Of a stretch of 13,408 nt of DNA, positions 7,230 through 13,408 are shown in pieces. Origin of the DNA: Anaerolineae bacterium (GTDB lineage: Bacteria; Chloroflexota; Anaerolineae; Aggregatilineales; Phototrophicaceae); contig JANQRM010000277.1 of NCBI GenBank assembly GCA_028284565.1, positions 1 through 13,408 on the forward strand. Reading direction: 5' to 3'. Position numbers and translations under genes: made by a program. Positions within the stretch are counted from its first letter, which is position 1. Each line of letters starts with the position of its first letter. The notes below the pieces were generated by a model. That model searched no databases and was not told the DNA's origin. It saw nothing but the letters and a program-made list of their open reading frames with translations.

Positions 7230-8395
7230 CCAACCTTCGCCTCATGGAATGGATACTTACGCTCAAACAAGGTGGCTCGCAACAACTCCTGCTCTATAAA
7301 GCGCGCATTCTCAAAGAACTAGGTTGCACTATTCACGTCGTTGCCTTGGAAGATGGGGCAGTCCGCCAACAACTCGAAGCAGAAGACATCCCCGTTACAC
7401 TTATCCAACCCAAACGCTACTCGGTGGCGATATTTCCCTTGTTTTTGTCCGAACTCCGACGCATCCAAGCCGAAGTCAAAGGCTTGATTGAATTGCACAA
7501 CATCAACATTCTCCAAACCCATCTCCTGAGTGTCTATGACTTTGTGACACCCTATCTACGCCAATCCATCCCCGATCTCAAAGGCTTGCTCTGGACATTC
7601 CACAACACCCACTTTGAAATCACTGAACATGACCGCTTCGGTATCAAAGTGCCTGTCTATCGTCGCTTGTATCGGCTTTTCGCGCCCTCAGTTGATTCTA
7701 TCATTGCTGTATCGGACGATGTGAATCAGTCGATTCAGAACCAATTCGGCTTTTCATCGGATAAAGTTGTAACGATTGAGAATGCGATACCTGTTAATGA
7801 TTTTCAAGTGGAGGGGCAACGGGATGCCCTCTGTCAAGAACTAAATATCCCCAAAGAGGCAACCTTGCTCTTGACTGTCGGGCGATTGACGGAACAGAAA
7901 GGACATCGCTACTTATTGGAGGCGTTAGCCCAGGTACAACAACAGCGTGATGATGTTGTCTTACTCATGGTTGGGGAAGGGGAGCAAGCCGCTTTCTTGA
8001 AACAACAAGCTAAGGGACTAAACGTTCACTTTTTGTGGCAACGAGGGGATGTGCCAAATCTCATGGCTTCAGTTGATATTTTTGTATTACCATCATTATG
8101 GGAGGGCTTGCCACAGGTGCTACTAGAGGCGATGGCATCCCGACTTCCGATTGTTGCCTCAGATATTGCTGGTGTGTCGCCCCTCATTGATGATGGAGAC
8201 AATGGGAGACTTGTGCCTGCAGGGAATGCACAAATGTTGGCGGATGCTTTGCTTCAACTCATTCAAGAGTCAAAGTATGCCCAGCAACTTGGCGAGTCCG
8301 CCTACGCGACAGTTCGGACAAAATATGATATGGTTCGGTTAGGGAATGATTATTTACACCTCTATACTACCTTGCTGAATCAAGCATCTGATTGA
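7226..8395 (+). CDS. Glycosyltransferase family 4
   Basis: This is a 389-residue, full-length GT4 retaining glycosyltransferase. The N-terminal domain has KQGGSQQLLLYKARILKELG (14-33), the counterpart of the GGAE-type donor-phosphate loop, and LLWTFHNTHFEITEHDR (121-137) with its His residues. SIIAVSDDV (158-166) and IENAIPVNDF (184-193) mark the linker. The C-terminal domain has LLTVGRLTEQKGHRYLLEAL (215-234), with Arg220 and Lys225 as the donor phosphate-binding pair, MVGEGEQ (248-254), and PSLWEGLPQVLLEAMASRLP (289-308), with the canonical Glu293-x7-Glu301. All usual active-site residues are present, so it is likely functional in the cytoplasm on a lipid-linked glycan. It starts within the stop of the polymerase gene (ATGA), which implies translational coupling. 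Sugar specificity is unknown. Confidence 0.93.
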   Translation: MTNLRLMEWILTLKQGGSQQLLLYKARILKELGCTIHVVALEDGAVRQQLEAEDIPVTLIQPKRYSVAIFPLFLSELRRIQAEVKGLIELHNINILQTHLLSVYDFVTPYLRQSIPDLKGLLWTFHNTHFEITEHDRFGIKVPVYRRLYRLFAPSVDSIIAVSDDVNQSIQNQFGFSSDKVVTIENAIPVNDFQVEGQRDALCQELNIPKEATLLLTVGRLTEQKGHRYLLEALAQVQQQRDDVVLLMVGEGEQAAFLKQQAKGLNVHFLWQRGDVPNLMASVDIFVLPSLWEGLPQVLLEAMASRLPIVASDIAGVSPLIDDGDNGRLVPAGNAQMLADALLQLIQESKYAQQLGESAYATVRTKYDMVRLGNDYLHLYTTLLNQASD

Positions 8396-8403
8396 CCAGA
8401 AGT

Positions 8404-9609
8404 ATGACGTCATCGCCTGAAGTGTCAACCAAGAAAAAGCGCGTCTGTCTCATCCGACAAGCAGTCTATCCCTCAACCACCCCCTTGCTCAAACGCGAAG
8501 CAGATACACTCCATCGCAACGGCTATGATGTTTTTGTCATCACCCAACGCGGGTATCAACCGACCAAACCAAGGCACTTTGAGATACAGGATGGTATCCG
8601 TGTTTATCGGCTCATGGGAGGACGCAAAAAGAGAGGTATGGTTCGCTATATCTATGAATATGGCTTCTTCTTTCTACAAGTCGTTCTCGTATTGACATGG
8701 TTGCATCTGCGCTTTCGGTTTCGCGCCATCCAAGTCAACACCATGCCCGATTTTTTGATATTTACGACGCTAATTCCCAAGCTGTTAGGTGTTCCCATCA
8801 TTAGCATGATGAAAGAACCCGTACCCGAATTGTGGGAGACGATTTATCAACGCCCGCCCGCCAAATGGCTAATTCGGATTGAACAGTGGGCGATTCGTTA
8901 TTCCACTATCGTCTTCACCGTGACAGAAGAACTCCGTAGACGCTATATCGAACGCGGGGGCGACCCAGACAAAATCAAGGTCTTGCTCAATGTGCCAGAC
9001 TGTCCGCGCTGGATTGAAACCGCACAAAGCCAAGCTCAAACCAGACCCATGGGGCATTACAACATTCTCTATCATGGGACGATTGAAGACCGCTATGGAC
9101 ATGAACATCTCTTGCGAGCCATCAAACGAGTGCGCAAGTCCATCCCAGAAATTCGCTTGAACATCACCGGACACGGCAGTGGTATCCCAGCCTTACTCAA
9201 GCAGATTCGCGCCTTGGAATTGGAGGATTGTGTGTCCTTTCATGGATGGGTGGCGTTTGGGACACTCGTACAAACCATTCAAACCAGTCATATCGGCATT
9301 GTTGCACTCAAGTCCTCGCCTTATTCCAACCTCATTCACACGGGCAAGATGTACGAGTACATTCTATTCAATAAGCCCATTGTCCATGCCCGATTAGATG
9401 CTGTGAATGCCAGTTTTGATGATGATGCGATTTGCTATTATGAACCTGCAGATGCGGATCATCTGGCGCATTGCTTATTGACCTTATACCGTCAGCCCGA
9501 TAAACGCTACGAAATGGCAAGACGGGCACGTCAGGTATTTGATGAAAAGTATGTGTGGTCAAAGCATCAAGCGGATTACTTAGCGGTAATTGACGACTTG
9601 ACCAGTTGA
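8404..9609 (+). CDS. Glycosyltransferase family 4 (WbuB-like)
   Basis: This is a 401-residue GT4 enzyme, last in the plus-strand operon. It has an N-terminal basic leader, then RVCLIRQAVYPSTTPLLKRE and a hydrophobic stretch around residues 87-100 (GFFFLQVVLVLTWL) that probably associates with the membrane. TVTEELRRRYIERGGDPDKI (about 173-192) precedes the domain linker and VLLNVPD. The C-terminal domain has ILYHGTIEDRYGHEHLLRAI and HTGKMYEYILFNKPIVHAR (about 312-330), equivalent to the P-x-K-x-x-EY motif of WbuB-like transferases, with the Lys and Glu of donor binding. The start is uncertain: TTG at 8392 would overlap the previous stop as TTGA, and ATG at 8404 lies eight bases after it. Neither has a good ribosome-binding site; ATG is chosen. 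The 3' end overlaps the convergent FkbM gene by 34 bases, so no terminator fits between them. Confidence 0.88.
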   Translation: MTSSPEVSTKKKRVCLIRQAVYPSTTPLLKREADTLHRNGYDVFVITQRGYQPTKPRHFEIQDGIRVYRLMGGRKKRGMVRYIYEYGFFFLQVVLVLTWLHLRFRFRAIQVNTMPDFLIFTTLIPKLLGVPIISMMKEPVPELWETIYQRPPAKWLIRIEQWAIRYSTIVFTVTEELRRRYIERGGDPDKIKVLLNVPDCPRWIETAQSQAQTRPMGHYNILYHGTIEDRYGHEHLLRAIKRVRKSIPEIRLNITGHGSGIPALLKQIRALELEDCVSFHGWVAFGTLVQTIQTSHIGIVALKSSPYSNLIHTGKMYEYILFNKPIVHARLDAVNASFDDDAICYYEPADADHLAHCLLTLYRQPDKRYEMARRARQVFDEKYVWSKHQADYLAVIDDLTS

Positions 9610-10382
9610 GACGGTGCATCCCCTGTGTAAGCAAATAAAAAACGCCGAGCCTGCTCCAGATTATTCTCTGTTAACTCTACGCCATCCCGCACTTGCCAGA
9701 TACGGTAGCCTTGCTTCAGTAGGTATTGAGCAATCTGCTGATTATGTGAGCCATGTAATTCAATAAATAGGTCAGGCTGAAATGCCTGAATCGTCGCTTG
9801 CATCCCCATCAAGGCAGACCATTCCATCCCCTCCACATCGAGCTTGATAAAGGCGGGCTGTGGTAATTGATGCGCTTTGATGACTTGGTCGAGTGGGTGA
9901 ATCTCAATTTGCATCACTTGGGCATCCTCACGGTTGTACAATTCAGCGACTCTTTGGGGATGGGCGGTGCTATACGCTGGGTCATCCGCACAATAGATGA
10001 ACTCGCTGGATTGCGGGCTATCCCCTAAGCCGAAGGGCATCAGGCGCACATTATCGAAATTATTCAACTGCACATGGTCGAGGATGGCTTGCTGATGAAT
10101 GGGTACAGGTTCAAAGGTGACGACTTGTCCCTTGTTGCCAACAGCCCGTGCGAAGAAGAGTGTCATCAGCCCGATGAAACCGCCTACGTCATAGACTGTT
10201 TTGTCTTGAAAGTCAAGTGATGCGAGGAACAGTTCATCTACAGGGAGGGAGCGAAAGGGCAGGAAACCGAGTCCGCCACGCCGCTTGAGTCCATTGATGT
10301 GACCGGAACGCGCAGTATACACCCAATTCTGTGTAAGGCGATGAAGCATTCGTTGGAGGTAAAATTTTGCTGTGTTGAGCAT
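9576..10382 (-). CDS. FkbM-family SAM-dependent methyltransferase
   Basis: This 268-residue enzyme probably O-methylates a sugar in the glycan made by the neighbouring genes. KTVYDVGGFIGLMTLFFA (61-78) is SAM-binding motif I of a Rossmann methyltransferase. VVTFEPVPIHQQAI (87-100) holds the acidic residue contacting the SAM ribose region. FIKLDVEGMEWSALMGMQ (178-195) is the FkbM hallmark K-x-DVEG-x-E, and PDLFIELHG (203-211) is the following strand motif. Length and motif order fit family members, so it looks intact. The ATG at 10382 has only a weak upstream GAG at 7-base spacing. It is transcribed opposite to the main operon and meets it tail to tail with 34 bases of shared coding sequence (9576-9609). 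It has a candidate promoter at 10419-10448. A role in methylating something other than the glycan is possible, as the family is broad. Confidence 0.9.
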   Translation of the reverse strand: MLNTAKFYLQRMLHRLTQNWVYTARSGHINGLKRRGGLGFLPFRSLPVDELFLASLDFQDKTVYDVGGFIGLMTLFFARAVGNKGQVVTFEPVPIHQQAILDHVQLNNFDNVRLMPFGLGDSPQSSEFIYCADDPAYSTAHPQRVAELYNREDAQVMQIEIHPLDQVIKAHQLPQPAFIKLDVEGMEWSALMGMQATIQAFQPDLFIELHGSHNQQIAQYLLKQGYRIWQVRDGVELTENNLEQARRFLFAYTGDAPSQLVKSSITAK

Positions 10383-10418
10383 CCTAAATCTCGTGATTTT
10401 GGGCGAATTTACTCACAA

Positions 10419-10448
10419 AATATCAACTTAAAACCGATAGTTTGCCAA
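10419..10448 (-). promoter_or_regulatory. Candidate promoter of the FkbM gene
   Basis: Reading the minus strand, TTGGCA (10448-10443, five of six to the -35 consensus) is followed after 18 bases by GATATT (10424-10419, four of six to -10). Transcription would start near 10411, leaving a leader of about 30 bases before the ATG at 10382. Found by eye in an AT-rich gap, so chance matches are likely. Confidence 0.3.
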
Positions 10449-10505
10449 CCAGAGTGGCGAAATTCTAACATTAACCCTGCCGAAAATATGTTGATTCCTA
10501 ACAAA

Positions 10506-10540
10506 AGGTGTGACCTAAAGGATGGAAAGTGACCCAAAAG
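10506..10540. repeat. Tandem GTGACC-yAAAG boxes
   Basis: Two near-identical boxes, GTGACCTAAAG (10510-10520) and GTGACCCAAAAG (10529-10540), lie 19 bases apart start to start, close to two helical turns. The first also forms a small inverted repeat, AGGT-GTG-ACCT (10506-10516). The pair lies about 125-160 bases upstream of the FkbM start and could be a binding site for a regulator. No regulator is known here. Confidence 0.3.
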
Positions 10541-10572
10541 TTGCCATAAAGTGCTGAATAGAGGATGAAAAG

Positions 10573-10584
10573 TACCCTATAAAT
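10573..10584. repeat. 12-base repeat copy 1 (TACCCTATAAAT)
   Basis: The sequence TACCCTATAAAT occurs here and again at 11799-11810. Both copies are in intergenic DNA upstream of minus-strand genes (FkbM and the TPR protein) in the same orientation; on the coding strand it reads ATTTATAGGGTA. It could be a shared control element, or chance in AT-rich DNA. Confidence 0.35.
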
Positions 10585-10621
10585 ACCCCAAAAAGGACGA
10601 GTAAAAATACGCTTATCCTGA

Positions 10622-10631
10622 GTAATATTAC
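10622..10631. promoter_or_regulatory. Perfect 10-base palindrome
   Basis: GTAATATTAC is a perfect palindrome in the gap between the TPR and FkbM genes. Its half-sites resemble the ATTAC/GTAAT halves at 666-678. It may be an operator, but AT-rich palindromes of this size are common. Confidence 0.2.
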
Positions 10632-10644
10632 GTCATAAACAACA

Positions 10645-10660
10645 TTGATTAAAGAATCAA
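10645..10660 (-). terminator. Weak hairpin after the TPR gene
   Basis: TTGATT-AAAG-AATCAA makes a six-base-pair stem with a four-base loop, eight bases after the TPR stop codon. The stem is AT-rich and on the minus strand is followed only by TGTTGTTTATG rather than a solid T-run, so it is at best an inefficient terminator. Confidence 0.25.
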
Positions 10661-10667
10661 CCTATTG

Positions 10668-11753
10668 CTATTCATCATTAGCTTTGGGGGTATCTGCATC
10701 ATCCATCGTCACCGAATAATCGAGCCATGTTTGGTACACTTCACGACTGTCCGCGTACAAGCTTCTGTCTATCTGGTAGTAATCGAGCCAACTATAGGCA
10801 TAGGGGTCAACGGGGTTGAGGTTGATGCTCGTCATCAGATACTCGATGGCTTCATCCGTCCGACCTAAGTTGTTTGCAATCCGCATCAAGTGTAGATAGG
10901 TAAGCGCATAATCATCATCGAATTCAAGGGCTTGTTCTGCATCGGCTTGGGCTTGGTCAAAGACACCTAATCGACGACACATTTCTCCACGACTGCTGTA
11001 GGCATATGCATAATCGGTAAAGCGATCAGTATCAAGCGTAAGAGCTTTTTCGATCATCTCGAATGCACGTTTATTTTCACCGACATCTCGATATACGTTG
11101 GCAAGAGTGATGTGAGCGAAAACTGAAAGTGGATCAACCCTGACGGCGAGTTGTGCATCTTCCAACGCTAGTCCTAATTCGCTAACACTAGTGAATAATT
11201 CACTGCGTCGGATGTAGACGAGAGATAGGGAAGCATCCAGTTCAACAGCGGTGTTGAAATCGTTCAATGCGAGAATGTATTCAGGCGATTGGAGGTTTAA
11301 GCCTTTGATATAACCGAGTTTGCGATAAAGGATGCCCCGTTTGACATAGACATAGGCGTATTCGGGGTCAAGGTTGAGGGCGGAGTTGTAGGCAGAAAAA
11401 GCTGATTCGACATCAAACAGGCGTTGATAGGTATCGCCAAGTCGGGCATAAGCATACGATGATTCGGGGTCGAGTTCGGTGGCTTGGAGAAAATCGAGCA
11501 GGGCATTGTCGAGGTCGCCAATGGCATAATAGGCATCGCCACGCAGGGTGTAGACTTCGGCATCATCTTGCTCAGATAGTGCGTCACTATAACTCTCGAT
11601 TTGGTCGTGATAGTATGCACGGTCAAATGCCATAGTCGGGACTTCATCGCTTAAACGGTCACAGAAGTCCGTGAGTTCAGATTGTGCAGTGATGATGAAG
11701 ATTGAAAGGAGGGTAAAAAATAGTATGAGGGTTAGACGTAGCACAACACGCAT
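10668..11753 (-). CDS. Secreted tetratricopeptide-repeat protein
   Basis: This 361-residue protein begins with a signal peptide (basic MRVVLR, hydrophobic LTLILFFTLLSIFIITA, likely cut near ITA-QSE). It continues with about seven TPR units from roughly residue 63 to 325. Examples are AEVYTLRGDAYYAIGDLDNA, SYAYARLGDTYQRLFDVESA and ALTYLHLMRIANNLGRTDEA; each unit ends in a variant of A-x-x-LDP. The third unit has an insertion (IKGLNLQSPEYI). TPR arrays bind protein partners; the partner is not known. The ATG at 11753 is preferred to an upstream in-frame TTG (11780) because it puts the basic residues directly before the hydrophobic core and has GGA eight bases upstream. It stands alone, between the sugar transporter terminator and the FkbM gene, with 285 bases to the latter. 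The tail is acidic and lacks an anchor. A link to polysaccharide assembly is possible but not shown. Confidence 0.88.
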   Translation of the reverse strand: MRVVLRLTLILFFTLLSIFIITAQSELTDFCDRLSDEVPTMAFDRAYYHDQIESYSDALSEQDDAEVYTLRGDAYYAIGDLDNALLDFLQATELDPESSYAYARLGDTYQRLFDVESAFSAYNSALNLDPEYAYVYVKRGILYRKLGYIKGLNLQSPEYILALNDFNTAVELDASLSLVYIRRSELFTSVSELGLALEDAQLAVRVDPLSVFAHITLANVYRDVGENKRAFEMIEKALTLDTDRFTDYAYAYSSRGEMCRRLGVFDQAQADAEQALEFDDDYALTYLHLMRIANNLGRTDEAIEYLMTSINLNPVDPYAYSWLDYYQIDRSLYADSREVYQTWLDYSVTMDDADTPKANDE

Positions 11754-11798
11754 AAGATCATTCCAAGTGCAAACTATCAACTGAATTAATCTAAATAA

Positions 11799-11810
11799 TA
11801 CCCTATAAAT
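11799..11810. repeat. 12-base repeat copy 2 (TACCCTATAAAT)
   Basis: This is the second copy of the 12-base sequence at 10573-10584, here 46 bases upstream of the TPR gene start. On the gene's strand it reads ATTTATAGGGTA and runs into TATTAT, a possible -10 element, although no good -35 partner was found. Confidence 0.35.
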
Positions 11811-11876
11811 GTTATGAGGGCATATCGTGATTTGTTTGTCGATGTCGATAGGGTGTTGCTGAGTAATGACGATAAT

Positions 11877-11929
11877 AAAAAAACCGCCAATTGAGGGCTG
11901 AAAGGGTCAGACAGCAGGACTGGCGGTTT
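11877..11929 (-). terminator. Rho-independent terminator of the sugar transporter operon
   Basis: On the minus strand, AAACCGCCA (11929-11921) pairs perfectly with TGGCGGTTT (11889-11881) and is followed by seven T residues (11883-11877, partly shared with the stem). The long loop can fold further through GCTG/CAGC. It lies about 195 bases after the permease stop (12125) and before the TPR gene. It would end the transporter transcript and insulate the TPR gene. On the plus strand there is no T-run after the hairpin, so it works in one direction. Confidence 0.8.
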
Positions 11930-12124
11930 CGAGAAGATGTGTCAACATTAGTTTAGTATTATTTATAGAATTTAACCCTTAAGAATAGAATAATTGCTAA
12001 TTAAAATAGAAAAGCTGTCAAATTAACGAGTTCGCCCAAGAAATTGAGATGAAGATCGAAGTTAGTCGTCTATAAACTGAGGTACAGGGATCATCTTAGA
12101 TTTAGAAGTCTGAATCTATGCGTG
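11930..12124. other. AT-rich untranslated region after the permease gene
   Basis: This stretch lies between the permease stop and the terminator. Together with the terminator and TPR leader it makes up a 371-base gap without genes (11754-12124). It is AT-rich and contains only short chance palindromes such as TTAACCCTTAA. I see no small gene with a ribosome-binding site and no RNA structure I recognise. It would be the 3' untranslated region of the transporter transcript. Confidence 0.5.
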
Positions 12125-12955
12125 CTATTTTCGTACGCCTTCAGTCAGACCAGAGATTATTTGCTCGGTTGCACTCAAAAATAGCACAATTAAGGGTAAA
12201 GTTATGATGACCATCCCGGCGAAAAGGGTTGACCAATCGGTTTGAAATTCTCCAAAAAAGCGTGTCATCCCAACAGGGAGTGTCCACTTGTCTGTCGAGC
12301 GCAATAGAACCAGTGGAAAAAAGAAATCATTCCAAAGTGGGACAAACTGAAAAATAGCGACAGTCGCCAAGGCTGGACGAACCAATGGCAACATGATACG
12401 ACTGAAAATCACGAACTCACTCGCGCCATCAATATGTGCGGCTTCAGTCAATTCAATCGGTAGTTGGCGGAAAAAAGTCGTTAGGATAAATATCGAAAAA
12501 GGAATTCCGGTAGCGGCATAAACCAAGATTAATCCAATGCGTGTATCTACCAAGCCAAGGTCGTTTAACAGTAAAAACAAGGGAACAATAGCGAGTCGAA
12601 ATGGTAAGGTTAGTCCGGCGACAAAAAATGCAATCAGTAGTTGGCTTCCACGAAATTGGTATCGACCAAGAATGTAGCCTGCTAAGGATGAAACAGCCGT
12701 TGCAAGCACTACGGATGAGATGGTGATAACAAGTGAGTTGATGAAATACTGACTGAAGTTGGCTTCGCTCCATGCCGTGACATAGCTATCGAAATTAATG
12801 GAAGTTGGCAATCCAATAGGTTCACGATGGATTGTGCGGGTGGGACGCATGGTATTGGCAAGAACAATAAACAGGGGAACCAGCACGACAGATGTGTAAA
12901 CGACCAATACCGCATTGCTACCGACACTGGGGAGAGAACTTCTCAAGAACTTCAT
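12125..12955 (-). CDS. Carbohydrate ABC transporter permease, MalG-like (CUT1 family)
   Basis: This 276-residue inner-membrane permease is one of two that form the channel of a sugar importer. Six hydrophobic segments are visible: about 15-35, 72-95, 105-125, 138-160, 195-215 and 245-262. The EAA loop that docks on the ATPase is IELTEAAHIDGASEFVIFSR through MLPLVRPA (167-195). NFDSYVTAWSEANFSQYFINS (54-74) is the usual outside segment before the permease domain in MalG/UgpE-type proteins. Length is normal. The ATG at 12955 overlaps the stop of the upstream permease as ATGA, so the pair is translationally coupled. It is the last gene of its operon, which ends at the terminator at 11877-11929. 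The substrate is probably an oligosaccharide or glycoside; the binding protein that would define it is outside the window. Confidence 0.95.
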   Translation of the reverse strand: MKFLRSSLPSVGSNAVLVVYTSVVLVPLFIVLANTMRPTRTIHREPIGLPTSINFDSYVTAWSEANFSQYFINSLVITISSVVLATAVSSLAGYILGRYQFRGSQLLIAFFVAGLTLPFRLAIVPLFLLLNDLGLVDTRIGLILVYAATGIPFSIFILTTFFRQLPIELTEAAHIDGASEFVIFSRIMLPLVRPALATVAIFQFVPLWNDFFFPLVLLRSTDKWTLPVGMTRFFGEFQTDWSTLFAGMVIITLPLIVLFLSATEQIISGLTEGVRK

Positions 12956-13408
12956 TGGATTCTATTTTCCATTCTCTGGAACCATCGTTGGACGATCACC
13001 GAAACGGTGAAAATGAAGACGAACATCAGGACCGCTAAGGCTGAGGCTAAACCAAACGAATCGGCTCCACCACGAAAGGCGGTCCGATAAAAGACGAGAC
13101 CTAGCACATCCGTTGCGCCGCCGGGTGAACCGTCTGAGCCGGTCAATGCCCAGATTATGCCGAACACATTGAAGTTGCCGATAAAGGTCAAAATCGTGAC
13201 AATACCAATGACGGGGGTGAGCAAGGGCAATTCTACTCTGAGGAAAATCTGAAGGTTACTAGCTCCATCAATCCGTGCCGCCTCTCGTAAATCCTCACTG
13301 ATGCCCGCTAGTCCGGCACCAAACAACAACATCGGGTAGCCAACCCACATCCACGCATTGACGAGAATAACGGTTGGAAGCGCAGTGGATGGGTCTCCTA
13401 ACCATGGT
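12952..13408 (-). CDS. Carbohydrate ABC transporter permease, MalF-like (CUT1 family), N-terminus cut by window edge
   Basis: The C-terminal 151 residues of a MalF/UgpA-type permease are visible; the reading frame stays open to the right edge, so the start lies outside. The first visible residues, PWLGDPSTALPTVILVNAWM, match the outside segment and helix that precede the EAA loop in this family. The EAA loop itself is EDLREAARIDGASNLQIFLR, then VELPLLTPV. The following stretch, IVTILTFIGNFNVFGIIWAL, is a membrane helix, and TGSDGSPGGATDVLGLVFYR is the typical 'TGGGP...T..L..Y.Y..AF' region. It ends WFQRMENRIQ and overlaps the next permease by four bases. It forms a heterodimer with that protein. 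The substrate-binding protein is expected upstream, and the ATPase may be elsewhere. Confidence 0.95.
   Translation of the reverse strand, partial: PWLGDPSTALPTVILVNAWMWVGYPMLLFGAGLAGISEDLREAARIDGASNLQIFLRVELPLLTPVIGIVTILTFIGNFNVFGIIWALTGSDGSPGGATDVLGLVFYRTAFRGGADSFGLASALAVLMFVFIFTVSVIVQRWFQRMENRIQ

Noticed and set aside
10299..10532. A 77-codon plus-strand frame spanning the FkbM start and the adjacent gap.
   Set aside because: It begins inside the FkbM coding region, has no ribosome-binding site or recognisable composition, and extends into the gap only because stops are absent by chance.
12827..13090. An 87-codon plus-strand frame across the junction of the two permease genes.
   Set aside because: Both permeases are unmistakable on the minus strand; the product has no features of a real protein.
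1..13408. CRISPR arrays, insertion sequences, tRNA or rRNA genes.
   Set aside because: I saw no regularly spaced repeats, no transposase-like protein or terminal inverted repeats, and no tRNA or rRNA landmarks on either strand.

Overview
The window looks like part of a bacterial chromosome carrying an extracellular polysaccharide locus. I suspect a Chloroflexota (Anaerolineae-like) host. The grounds are moderate GC in genes with AT-rich gaps, a secreted protein carrying a 'DDRINFGFGD' type segment that I associate with that group, a Tat-exported sulfatase-like protein and a CUT1 sugar transporter. This placement is an impression, not a result.

Left part (1-2999, minus strand): the N-terminal part of a secreted beta-rich protein that runs off the left edge, then two GT4-type glycosyltransferases joined by a 4-base ATGA overlap. 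Centre (2998-9609, plus strand): a tightly packed six-gene operon. Its order is PAPS-type sulfotransferase, Tat-exported sulfatase-like protein, second sulfotransferase-like P-loop protein, Wzy/WaaL-type polymerase or ligase, and two more GT4 glycosyltransferases. All gene junctions in it are within about 11 bases of each other. Right of it (9576-10382, minus strand) is an FkbM-family methyltransferase whose 3' end overlaps the operon's last gene. Then come a gap with candidate control sites, a secreted TPR protein (10668-11753), a rho-independent terminator (11877-11929), and the last two genes of a CUT1 sugar ABC transporter operon (two permeases, the first cut by the right edge).

The genes between about 736 and 10382 make sense together as a pathway for an exported glycan. 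Four glycosyltransferases would build the repeat unit, an O-antigen-polymerase-like membrane protein would polymerise or ligate it, sulfotransferases would add sulfate, and an FkbM enzyme would O-methylate it. No flippase, chain-length regulator, initiating sugar-phosphate transferase or sulfatase-maturing enzyme is in the window, so the pathway is completed elsewhere.

Two things stand out. The sulfatase-like protein has lost, by my hand alignment, several metal-binding and catalytic residues of its family while keeping the fold and a perfect Tat signal; it may be a non-catalytic sulfatase homologue. Second, the six-gene block sits between opposite-strand genes with no intergenic space at either end: the two divergent start codons share the bases CATG at 2997-3000, and the convergent 3' ends overlap by 34 bases.
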